Below are positions 18,319 through 26,495 of a stretch of DNA of 64,000 bases, piece after piece. Location: positions 5,270,001 through 5,334,000 of the forward strand of contig NZ_CP032869.1 of NCBI RefSeq assembly GCF_003576455.2, given 5' to 3'. The position numbers and the translations under genes are program-made. Each line of letters opens with the position of its first letter. The stretch's first letter is position 1. This stretch comes from Mucilaginibacter celer. Its GTDB lineage: Bacteria > Bacteroidota > Bacteroidia > Sphingobacteriales > Sphingobacteriaceae. The notes beneath the pieces are model-generated. The model worked only from the letters and a program-made list of their open reading frames with translations, was not told the DNA's origin and searched no databases.

Positions 18319-18504
18319 TTACGGCCTCACCCCATTCAAAGCATCGCGCTTAATGTACACGTATATCAATACGCCAACAACTAATGCGGCGAGTACCCAA
18401 AGCCCTACTTTGCCCTTTTTTTTGTCCTGGCGTATAAGCCACGCCATGGCGGCAATAAGCGGTATAACAAAAATGATGTAAAATATATATCCTGCTGCGT
18501 TCAT
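18319..18504 (-). CDS. Small two-helix membrane protein
   Basis: A 61-residue protein with two hydrophobic segments (about 5-24 and 33-51) split by a basic RQDKKKGK loop, and a basic C-terminal tail. Both helices and the positive-inside pattern look real. I recognise no named family. It is transcribed in the same direction as tsaD, from which it is separated by an inverted-repeat element of about 115 bp. Confidence 0.6.
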   Translation of the reverse strand: MNAAGYIFYIIFVIPLIAAMAWLIRQDKKKGKVGLWVLAALVVGVLIYVYIKRDALNGVRP

Positions 18505-18507
18505 GTG

Positions 18508-18620
18508 TCAATTAGTGAGTTAGTGAATTAATGAGTTAGTGATTTTGGGATGGCGGTTGAGTGTATTTAGCAAGTCCATAAAAATTCAATCATTCACTAA
18601 CTCACCAAATCACTAATTAG
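18508..18620. repeat. Inverted repeat of the AGTGAATTAGTGATTT type, downstream of tsaD
   Basis: The left arm is made of repeated TTAGTGAGTTAGTGAATTA words and the right arm is its inverse (TCACTAACTCACCAAATCACTAATTAG). It begins 4 bp before the start of the small membrane gene and ends one base before the tsaD stop codon. A sister element lies at 19631-19750 on the other side of tsaD. Confidence 0.75.
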
Positions 18621-18621
18621 C

Positions 18622-19623
18622 CTAAAATGCCATCCTCGCCATTGGCGCCACATCCTGCCCTACAAATTCGCCTTTTAAATATTTGTGGTAGCCCGCAATA
18701 GCAATCATGGCAGCATTATCGGTGCAGTATTCCATTTTGGGGATAAAACTGTTCCAGCCGTTCTTTTCGGCCATCTCCTGCAGGGCCAATCTTAAACCAG
18801 TATTGGCCGATACACCTCCCGCCAAAGCTACATCTTTTATACCGTACGCCTTTGCCGCTTTTTGCAGTTTATTGAGCAATATGGTGGCAATACGTTTTTC
18901 TACCGAAGCGCAGATATCAGGCAGATTTTGCTCAATGAAATCCGGGTTTTTAGCTACGTTATCGCGGATAAAATAGAGGATAGAGGTTTTTAAACCGCTA
19001 AAGCTGAAATCGTAACCGGGGATTTGTGGCTCAGGAAATTGATAAGCGTCCGGATTGCCCTGGCGTGCGTATTTATCGATGAGTGGTCCGCCTGGATAGG
19101 GCAGGCCTAAAATTTTGCTGGTTTTATCCATGGCTTCGCCCGCCGCATCGTCAAGCGTTTGGCCAACTATCTCCATGTCAAAATAATCTTTCACCAATAC
19201 AATTTGGGTATGACCACCAGATACGGTAAGGCACAGGAATGGGAACGACGGCTTTTTTTCGGCAATAAAATGGGCCAGGATATGGGCCTGCATGTGGTTA
19301 ATTTCGATTAGGGGGATCTGTTTGGCCAGCGCAAAGGCCTTGGCAAATGATACGCCTACCAAAAGTGAACCTAAAAGTCCTGGTCCGCGCGTAAAAGCTA
19401 CCGCATCAATATCATTTTTGCTTACTTTTGCCTTCGCTAATGCCTGTTGCACAGCCGGAACAATATTTTGTTGATGAACCCTCGAGGCGAGCTCGGGTAC
19501 AACACCTCCGTAAGCTTCGTGGATGGTTTGATTGGCAATAACATTGCTCAAAATCGCGCCATCGGCACAAACCGACGCCGAGGTTTCGTCACATGATGAT
19601 TCGATTGCTAATATTACGGGCAC
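18622..19623 (-). CDS. tsaD: tRNA N6-threonylcarbamoyladenosine synthase subunit TsaD
   Basis: The 333-residue ASKHA-fold enzyme transfers threonylcarbamoyl from its AMP adduct to A37 of tRNAs reading ANN codons, together with TsaB, TsaE and TsaC. Visible motifs are the N-terminal ILAIESSCDETS, the metal ligands H110 and H114 in NHMQAHILAHF, and the nucleotide segment ALAGGVSANTGLR. The start codon is GTG. The gene is bracketed on both sides by related inverted-repeat elements. Confidence 0.96.
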   Translation of the reverse strand: MPVILAIESSCDETSASVCADGAILSNVIANQTIHEAYGGVVPELASRVHQQNIVPAVQQALAKAKVSKNDIDAVAFTRGPGLLGSLLVGVSFAKAFALAKQIPLIEINHMQAHILAHFIAEKKPSFPFLCLTVSGGHTQIVLVKDYFDMEIVGQTLDDAAGEAMDKTSKILGLPYPGGPLIDKYARQGNPDAYQFPEPQIPGYDFSFSGLKTSILYFIRDNVAKNPDFIEQNLPDICASVEKRIATILLNKLQKAAKAYGIKDVALAGGVSANTGLRLALQEMAEKNGWNSFIPKMEYCTDNAAMIAIAGYHKYLKGEFVGQDVAPMARMAF

Positions 19624-19630
19624 GTTTTAT

Positions 19631-19750
19631 ATTAATTATTGATTTATTGAGTTAGTGAATTAGTGATTTATCAATTAGCGGCAAACTATCTCCCGATAAA
19701 ATTGTAAAGGGATAGTACTGAAATCACTAATTCATTAATTCGCTAATTAA
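19631..19750. repeat. Inverted repeat of the AGTGAATTAGTGATTT type, upstream of tsaD and tamB
   Basis: Left arm TTGAGTTAGTGAATTAGTGATTT and right arm AAATCACTAATTCATTAATTCGCTAATTAA surround about 50 bp. It fills the divergent tsaD-tamB space and its right edge runs directly into the tamB coding frame. Confidence 0.75.
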
Positions 19751-19797
19751 ACCGCAAAGTTATTAAAAAAGTACTCAATATATTCCTCGGGCTGGTA

Positions 19798-22700
19798 TTG
19801 TTCATTTTATTGACACTGAGCATACTTTTACTTACGTTTCAGTTTAAACCGGTGCAAACCTGGGCCGCAAAAAAAGCGGCGGCGTACCTGGCTGGTGAAT
19901 TGCATACCAAGGTAGGCATCCAGAGTTTGTATTTAAGGCCGTTCAGTTCGGTTGTTATCGAAGGGCTTTACATTATTGATAAGCAAAAGGACACTATTTT
20001 AAGCACGCCCAAGCTTGCGGTTGATATTAAGGATTTTTACCTGTTCAGCAGTATCAAGCAGCGTACCATCAATTTTTCTAATATCGAGTTGGATAATGGC
20101 TCTTTCTACCTCAAAAAACAAAAGGACAGCACCACCAACCTTCAGTTTATTATCGATTATTTTAACTCGGGCGATACTACCAAAAAGCCGGAACCCGCAA
20201 AAACAGCGAGCAAACCCTGGACGCTGAATTTCGACAGGATCGCCATCAATAATTTCCATTTCCGTTACAAAAATCACCTGCGCGATACCGTAATGGCAGG
20301 TGTTAATTTTAACGACCTGGATGTGCAACATTTCAGCACCGTGATATTGGGCATGGATTTGAAGAGCCACCTGTTTAAGGGTAATATCCAAAGCCTGAGT
20401 CTGCACGAAAAGAGTGGTTTCACGGTTAAACACTTTTCATCGGATGCCGTTATCGATACCAACCAGATTAAACTGAACCGGCTGGCGATCCAAACCCCTC
20501 GGTCGGACCTGAAAGATTTTTTCTGGATGAAATTTAAATCATTTGATGATTTTGATGATTTTGAAAATAAGGTGCGCATGGATGCAAACTTTAAATCGTC
20601 GCGCATTTCATCATCAGATATCGCATATTTTACAAGCGCGCTCGAAAAAGTGAGTTTTGATCTGGGTATCGACGGGCAGGCCAAAGGCATAGTGAATAAC
20701 CTTAACGCCAAACATGTTACCATTACCGGCGGGCAGGCTACATTTTTAAAAGGCGATTTCAAGCTGCATAACCTTACTGATTGGGATAATGCCTTCCTCG
20801 AACTGAAATTTGACCAGGTGGCATCCAACAAAAAAGATCTGGATTATTTGATCGGCCGGTTTTCGGGCGATGCTACCAACAAAGCGCCATCTGTGGTTTC
20901 AAAATTCGGCAACTTCAATTTCAGTGGCAGGTTTACCGGTTCGCAAAATGACTTTGTGGCCTATGGCGTGTTCAAAACCGCGCTCGGCAGGTTTGATTCG
21001 GATATCAACCTGAAAATTGATAAAAATGACCGCCCAAGTTATAGTGGCCGGGTTAATGCCTATGCCTTTGACCTGGGCAGCCTGATTGATGAAAAAGACC
21101 TCGGTCGGGCTACTTTTGCGGCTAACATAAAAGGCAGCGGCAGCGAAATAAAAACGCTGGTTGAAGATGTGGATGCCAAAATTGCCAATGTTACTTATAA
21201 CAAATACACCTATAACAACCTAAAGGTTAAAGGTACTTTTATAAGGCAACTGGCCGACGCCCATATTACCGTTAACGACAAGAATATTAAGCTTGATTTA
21301 AAAGGCAAAGTAAACCTCAACCCGGCATTACCAACTTATGATCTGGCTGCCAACATCAAGGAAGCCAATCTTAACAAGCTTGGCTTTAGCAAAGATACCA
21401 TCAGCATCAGTACTCAACTTAAAACCAAATTCAGGGGTAATGACCTGCACGACCTGGAGGGAGAAATCCTGTTTTCGCCTGCAAGGATAGTTGATGTAAA
21501 CCATAACTATGTAGTTGATTCATTATACCTCTCGGCTGTAGGCCAGGGTACCAACCGGGCTATTACCTTACGTTCAGACTTCGCAGATGGCAGCATTAAA
21601 GGTAAGTATGATCTGGCTACCTTGCCATCGTACTTTAAAACCATCGTTAAAAAGTATATCCCATCCATCAAAACTACTATTGTGCCGCCAAAGCCCGAGA
21701 AGTTTGATTTTAACCTCACACTTAAAAATCTCGACCCATTGCTGGCAGTTTTTGCACCCGATATCAAAATTCCGGAGCAAGGTAACCTGGTAGGGCAGTT
21801 TGACTCGGACAATAAAACCGCTACCCTATCTGGCTATATCAAAACACTTAAATATGGTAAAATAGTGTTTCACGATGTTATCCTGGATGAAAACACTACC
21901 GATGATATGCTCGGTGTCAACCTCTCGCTCAAAAGGATTGATATAACTGATAGCCTTTTTATAAAAGACATCAACATTACCAACTTTTTGAAACATGATA
22001 GCCTTAACTTCAACATCAAGCTTTCGGATAAAAACGCCGTAAACCAGCTGGATTTGTACGGCCTTGTGGAGTTTGGGCGCGATACAACGGCCAAACTTGC
22101 ACTGCTGCCATCGGATGTGATACTGGAAAAAGAGAAATGGAAAATAGAAGATAAGGTGCGCATCCGTTTGCTGGATGGCAAAACGCAGATCTCGGGCTTC
22201 GAGCTGTCAAACGGACCGCAAAAAGTGTTTATCGATGGTTTTATATCTGATAACCCGGCCGATGAGCTGAAGCTTACCTTCCAGAAGTTTAACATGCGTA
22301 CGCTTAACCAGCTTACCAAAACATCGGGCATATTTTTACACGGATATCTTGACGGGGATATTAAGGCCACATCGGTACTGAAATCGCCCGGCGTTGATTC
22401 ACATCTCACCATCGATTCGCTTACCATGAACAAAACGCTGGTGGGCAATGTAAAGCTTACTTCAAGCCTGGGTAATGATCGTAAAAAGGCCGATATCAGC
22501 ATGAATATTATTAACCGTGGCCTCGAGACAATGAACATCGGCGGTTCATATTATTTTGCCCGCGACAGCGTTGAAAACAATCTTGATTTTGATGTAAAAA
22601 TGAACCAGACCGAGGCCATTATATTTGAGCCTTTTGTAAAAGACCTGGTATCAAACCTCAAGGGTCATATCTCAACCGATTTGAAGCTTACCGGCAAACT

Positions 22701-24267
22701 CTCCAACCCGCAACTTAACGGTAACCTTACCCTGGTTAACACCGGGCTTACGGTTAACTATTTAAAAACGGCCTACACTATTAATAACAGGCTTGATGTT
22801 AATAACAGCATTATCAGCCTTAAGGATGTGGTGTTGCACGATATTAAAAAAGGCATAGGCACCGCTAATGGCACGGTGAATTTGAATAACCTATCTAACC
22901 CGGATATTGATGTTACCTTGAAAGCCGAAAACCTGATGGCGCTGAATACCAGCTTTAAGGACAACCACCTTTATTATGGTACGGCTTATGGTACAGGCAC
23001 TTTCAGTTTTAAAGGCCCGGTTGATAACATGAAAATTGATATCACGGCCAGCACCAATGCGGGCACGGTATTTAACATCCCGCTCAATACCTCATCAACT
23101 GCCAGCAATTATGATTTTATAACCTTTGTAAGCCATAGCGATACCGCCAAAGTTGCCCCCAAAGAAAAGGCATTTAACGGCGTTACCCTTAATTTTGATT
23201 TAAGCGCCGACGAACAAACCACTGTACGGATAGCAACTGATTACGGCAGACTGGAAGGCAGCGGCGTTGCGCACAACCTGAAACTGAACATCAACAGCCT
23301 GGGCGATTTTGAAATGTACGGCGATTACCTCATCTCGTCGGGCAAGTTTGAGTTCACGGCCAAAAACTTTATCAGCAAAAACTTTACGGTAAGCCAGGGA
23401 GGTACCATCAGGTGGACAGGCAACCCGTCAAACGCAGAGATTAACCTGCGTGCACTATACGAGGTGCGTACTACCAAAGCGCCGCTGTATGCAGCCGCGG
23501 GTTTACAGGCACCATCTGCCGGACAGCAAACCCTGGTACAGGCCGAACTGATCCTGACCAAATCGCTCTTGCAACCAACCATTGATTTCGACTTTAACTT
23601 CCCTACAGATCCATCGGTTAAGGATGATCTTGCCACCTATCTTGCCGACGCCAATAACCGCAGCCAGCAGGCCATCAGCATTATAGTACGTCGTAACTTT
23701 ACGGCTAACAGCAACGATTTAACAAACCAGGTATTAGGAACGGCCGGCGAGGCGGCAAGCGAGTTTGCATTTAATAAGCTGAACAACCTGATTGCACAAT
23801 CAAACATCCGTAACTTCGATTTAAATATCCGGTCGTTTAGTGATGCCAGTATTGCAGCGCGTTTTTATGATAACCGCTTATCCTTTAGCGGCAGCTTGTA
23901 CAGCAACAATGGCTCGAACGATTTGTTCAACAGCAATAACAACAACCTGTTTAACCAAAAATTCAATACCCTGACACGGGATTTTGAGATCCTATATAAA
24001 ATCCGGCGGGATGGCAACCTTACCGCGCGCTATTCATACCGGGCACTAAACAACGTAACGCTAAGTAGTTTAACCGATGCCTCACTTACCCAGTATGTAA
24101 ATGGTTTTGGCCTGGTATATCAACGGGATTTTGACACTTTCGGCGAGTTTATCCGCAATATTTTCAGGCAGGGCCGCCGGAAGAATGCCCCAATTAACCC
24201 TAACCCGGTTCCAAACCCTAATTCATCAACCCCGGCAGTAAAGCATGATGAGGATGAGGATCAGTAA
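19798..24267 (+). CDS. tamB: TamB/AsmA-like envelope protein (DUF490 at C-terminus)
   Basis: A very long (1,489 residues) beta-rich protein with an N-terminal signal anchor (FILLTLSILLLTF) and a long periplasmic repetitive body. The C-terminal TamB/DUF490 domain (about 1050-1420) contains the family-like GDYLISSGKFEFTAKNF block. TamB-like proteins bridge the inner and outer membranes and move phospholipid or help outer-membrane proteins. The tail is acidic (DEDEDQ). The start is uncertain: 19798 is TTG, and the same frame stays open upstream to 19747 with protein-like sequence (NRKVIKKVLNIFLG) but has no ATG, GTG or TTG there. The true N-terminus is probably near 19747. Confidence 0.88.
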   Translation: MFILLTLSILLLTFQFKPVQTWAAKKAAAYLAGELHTKVGIQSLYLRPFSSVVIEGLYIIDKQKDTILSTPKLAVDIKDFYLFSSIKQRTINFSNIELDNGSFYLKKQKDSTTNLQFIIDYFNSGDTTKKPEPAKTASKPWTLNFDRIAINNFHFRYKNHLRDTVMAGVNFNDLDVQHFSTVILGMDLKSHLFKGNIQSLSLHEKSGFTVKHFSSDAVIDTNQIKLNRLAIQTPRSDLKDFFWMKFKSFDDFDDFENKVRMDANFKSSRISSSDIAYFTSALEKVSFDLGIDGQAKGIVNNLNAKHVTITGGQATFLKGDFKLHNLTDWDNAFLELKFDQVASNKKDLDYLIGRFSGDATNKAPSVVSKFGNFNFSGRFTGSQNDFVAYGVFKTALGRFDSDINLKIDKNDRPSYSGRVNAYAFDLGSLIDEKDLGRATFAANIKGSGSEIKTLVEDVDAKIANVTYNKYTYNNLKVKGTFIRQLADAHITVNDKNIKLDLKGKVNLNPALPTYDLAANIKEANLNKLGFSKDTISISTQLKTKFRGNDLHDLEGEILFSPARIVDVNHNYVVDSLYLSAVGQGTNRAITLRSDFADGSIKGKYDLATLPSYFKTIVKKYIPSIKTTIVPPKPEKFDFNLTLKNLDPLLAVFAPDIKIPEQGNLVGQFDSDNKTATLSGYIKTLKYGKIVFHDVILDENTTDDMLGVNLSLKRIDITDSLFIKDINITNFLKHDSLNFNIKLSDKNAVNQLDLYGLVEFGRDTTAKLALLPSDVILEKEKWKIEDKVRIRLLDGKTQISGFELSNGPQKVFIDGFISDNPADELKLTFQKFNMRTLNQLTKTSGIFLHGYLDGDIKATSVLKSPGVDSHLTIDSLTMNKTLVGNVKLTSSLGNDRKKADISMNIINRGLETMNIGGSYYFARDSVENNLDFDVKMNQTEAIIFEPFVKDLVSNLKGHISTDLKLTGKLSNPQLNGNLTLVNTGLTVNYLKTAYTINNRLDVNNSIISLKDVVLHDIKKGIGTANGTVNLNNLSNPDIDVTLKAENLMALNTSFKDNHLYYGTAYGTGTFSFKGPVDNMKIDITASTNAGTVFNIPLNTSSTASNYDFITFVSHSDTAKVAPKEKAFNGVTLNFDLSADEQTTVRIATDYGRLEGSGVAHNLKLNINSLGDFEMYGDYLISSGKFEFTAKNFISKNFTVSQGGTIRWTGNPSNAEINLRALYEVRTTKAPLYAAAGLQAPSAGQQTLVQAELILTKSLLQPTIDFDFNFPTDPSVKDDLATYLADANNRSQQAISIIVRRNFTANSNDLTNQVLGTAGEAASEFAFNKLNNLIAQSNIRNFDLNIRSFSDASIAARFYDNRLSFSGSLYSNNGSNDLFNSNNNNLFNQKFNTLTRDFEILYKIRRDGNLTARYSYRALNNVTLSSLTDASLTQYVNGFGLVYQRDFDTFGEFIRNIFRQGRRKNAPINPNPVPNPNSSTPAVKHDEDEDQ

Positions 24268-24290
24268 ACATTCAGATTAAAAGATTTGAT

Positions 24291-24318
24291 AAAAAAAAGC
24301 ACCTGCTTTTGCAGGTGC
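24291..24318 (-). terminator. Intrinsic terminator of tRNA-Ala
   Basis: Perfect stem GCACCTGC / GCAGGTGC with a four-base loop. Eight A on the plus strand give a U-run on the minus strand. It lies 11 bp past the tRNA 3' end. Confidence 0.85.
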
Positions 24319-24329
24319 CTGATATTTTG

Positions 24330-24406
<77 letters not shown>

Positions 24407-24509
24407 GTTGGTGGGCTGCAAATATAGTATAAGTTGCACATATCTAAAATATAATTTATTTTTTTTAGCAGGCGCAATTTAACATCCTCTTAATCATTAG
24501 TTTTTTAAA

Positions 24510-24540
24510 ACCTAACCTCTAATCTCCACCCTCTAATCAC
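24510..24540. repeat. Short dispersed repeat, inverse of 12356-12387
   Basis: CCTAACCTCTAATCTCCACC-type sequence, the reverse complement of the copy upstream of acs with one difference. It lies in the gap between tRNA-Ala and the sugar dehydrogenase gene. Confidence 0.6.
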
Positions 24541-24642
24541 TAACACCCCCGTGTAACGAAACCCATACACAAAAACCACCCTGCATTTTATTTTGTTGGT
24601 TATATTTGAGTCCGACATCTGTATTGTTAACAGTTAATCATC

Positions 24643-25845
24643 ATGCCAATAACCAACAAATCTATTTTAATGGCTGCTTTATGCGCGGGCGCTTTCATCG
24701 GGCAGGTAAAAGCGCAGTCGTTGCCGCCGGTTGAAACCCAGAAAGCAAACAGCGATTATAAACCTGCCGTTGCGGGCCAAACCCGCATAGGCGGTACGCA
24801 AACCCAAACCAAACTAAATGTTATGGTGATCAATAAACAACTTAAATCGCCATGGGCTTTGCGTTGTTTGCCTGATGGCCGCTTTTTAATTACCGAGAAA
24901 GGCGGTGCCATGAAGATATTAAAGGCCGATGGCAGCTTTGATAAAAACATTACGGGCCTGCCTGCCATTGCCGTTGGCGGCCAGGGCGGTTTGCTGGATG
25001 TTAATTTCGATTCGGCATTCGCTAAAAACCGCACCTTATTCTGGACTTACTCTGAGCAGGCTGATGGCGGTTTTCAACTGGCCGTAGCTAAAGGACAACT
25101 CTCTGCCGATGACAGCAAGCTTGAAAATGTACAGGTAATTTACCATGCCAAACCGGCTTATAATGGTCATTTGCAGTTCGGTTCGCGCGTGGTGTTTGAT
25201 AAGCAGGGCAATTTATTTGTAAGTACCGGCGAGCACGGTGCCGAGGATATCCGCATGAAAGCCCAGGATCTGGGTGCCGCAGTAGGCAAGGTTGTACACA
25301 TTACCCGCGATGGCAAACCTGTTCCCGGCGGACCATTTGCCGGCAAGAGTGGTGTGTTACCCGAAATTTATGCCTATGGTTTACGTAATCCCGAAGGCAT
25401 GACCATGAACCCTTTAACCGACGAGTTATGGGAAGCAGAATTTGGCCCGCGGGGTGGCGATGAGATCAATATCATCCGGCCGGGTAAAAATTATGGCTGG
25501 CCGGTGGTTACTTATGGCATTGAGTACAGCGGGAAACAGGTAGGGGACGGCATCCAGCAAAAGGAGGGCGTTACACAGCCAATATATTATTGGGATCCGA
25601 GCATCTCGCCCTGTGGCATCACTTTTTACACCGGCAACCTCATTCCCGAATGGAAAAACAATTTGTTTGTTGGTGCCCTCGGCGGCTCGCATATTGCCCG
25701 CCTGGTGATTAAAAACAACAAAGTAGTGGCCGAAGAACGCTTGCTTAAAGATAAAAACGAACGCTGGCGATCATTAGTTACCGGGAAGGATGGCGCTTTG
25801 TACGGTGTTACTGATAATGGTAATTTATATAGGATAGGGAAGTAA
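24643..25845 (+). CDS. PQQ-type soluble sugar (aldose) dehydrogenase
   Basis: The 400-residue exported protein has a signal peptide ending at about QVKAQ (residue 25). It is a six-bladed beta-propeller of the glucose/sorbosone dehydrogenase family, whose members oxidise sugars with PQQ in the periplasm. Visible features: SPWALRCLPDGRFLITEKGG, the catalytic-histidine region YNGHLQFGSRVVF, the AYGLRNPEGM segment and the FGPRGGDEINIIRPGKNYGW block. A TATATTTG box at 24601-24608 is a candidate -7 element without a clear -33. No PQQ synthesis genes are in the window, so PQQ would be made elsewhere or scavenged. Confidence 0.88.
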   Translation: MPITNKSILMAALCAGAFIGQVKAQSLPPVETQKANSDYKPAVAGQTRIGGTQTQTKLNVMVINKQLKSPWALRCLPDGRFLITEKGGAMKILKADGSFDKNITGLPAIAVGGQGGLLDVNFDSAFAKNRTLFWTYSEQADGGFQLAVAKGQLSADDSKLENVQVIYHAKPAYNGHLQFGSRVVFDKQGNLFVSTGEHGAEDIRMKAQDLGAAVGKVVHITRDGKPVPGGPFAGKSGVLPEIYAYGLRNPEGMTMNPLTDELWEAEFGPRGGDEINIIRPGKNYGWPVVTYGIEYSGKQVGDGIQQKEGVTQPIYYWDPSISPCGITFYTGNLIPEWKNNLFVGALGGSHIARLVIKNNKVVAEERLLKDKNERWRSLVTGKDGALYGVTDNGNLYRIGK

Positions 25846-25857
25846 TATTTGCTTTAA

Positions 25858-25956
25858 CGTCATGCCGATTTATTTCGGCATCCCACAGGAAAGGTAGCCG
25901 CGCTGCTTAGCATGGTTGCTTAGCAAGTGGGATGTTGAAACAAGTTCAGCATGACG
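25858..25956. repeat. Dispersed palindrome, CGTCATGCCGA type
   Basis: Ends CGTCATGC and GCATGACG enclose inner inverted segments (CATCCCAC and GTGGGATG). It lies directly after the sugar dehydrogenase stop. Confidence 0.7.
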
Positions 25957-25966
25957 TTTAAAATGG

Positions 25967-26040
25967 GTGTCATGCTGAGCGCGTCGAGGCATGGTGGGCA
26001 GGGCCTTTACGCGCGACTCTTCGACAGGCTCAGAGTGACA
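25967..26040. repeat. Dispersed palindrome, GTGTCATGCTGAG type
   Basis: A 74 bp hairpin (GTGTCATGCTGAGC ... GGCTCAGAGTGACA). Related copies are at 40650-40723 and 42448-42521. Together with the previous element it fills half of the 650 bp gap before the TonB receptor; the other half is the riboswitch. Confidence 0.75.
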
Positions 26041-26202
26041 GGCCCGCCCGCCTAATCTCATATTCTCTTTCATAGGCCTGGCTTTTACTTACCTCAATGA
26101 CATTTCTGTTTTATCCCTCCCCAACACACCCCACCCCTCCCAAATGGTCATTTTACATTCCCCATTATTTAATTAAAACTTTAATACATACCTTTGCCTT
26201 GC

Positions 26203-26376
26203 TTTTGGTTCACGGATACAATTAACACCCGTGATTAAAAGGGAACCCGGTGTAAATCCGGGACTGTCCCGCAGCTGTAAGCTCCATAACACCAAAGCCC
26301 ATTCTTATTGTCACTGTTAGCCGTTTGGCTGATGGGAAGACAGGGCCGGGGGGAGTAAGTCAGAATACCTGCCATA
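26203..26376 (+). promoter_or_regulatory. Cobalamin (AdoCbl-type) riboswitch
   Basis: The conserved core is readable in order: GGGAACCCGGTGTAAATCCG, GGACTGTCCCGCAGCTGTAA, the GCC...GATGGGAAGACAGGGC region, and the B12 box AAGTCAGAATACCTGCC at 26357-26373. A candidate -7 box TACCTTTG lies at 26189-26196. A small hairpin (AGCTTTC / GAAGCT, about 26393-26411) follows and may act in the expression platform. It precedes the TonB receptor start by about 120 bp and should repress the whole operon when B12 is abundant. Confidence 0.93.
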
Positions 26377-26495
26377 GCACATATTGATTCATAGCTTTCG
26401 GGGATTGAAGCTGGAATGAGGATACCTTTCGTGTATTTCATTTTTTGTTATTCGTCGTTCTGTTTGCTGTGAGGTTTTTTTAACCCACAACACTC

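Noticed and set aside
21870..22538. A 222-codon frame antisense to tamB
   Set aside because: It is a serine-rich shadow of the repetitive tamB coding sequence.
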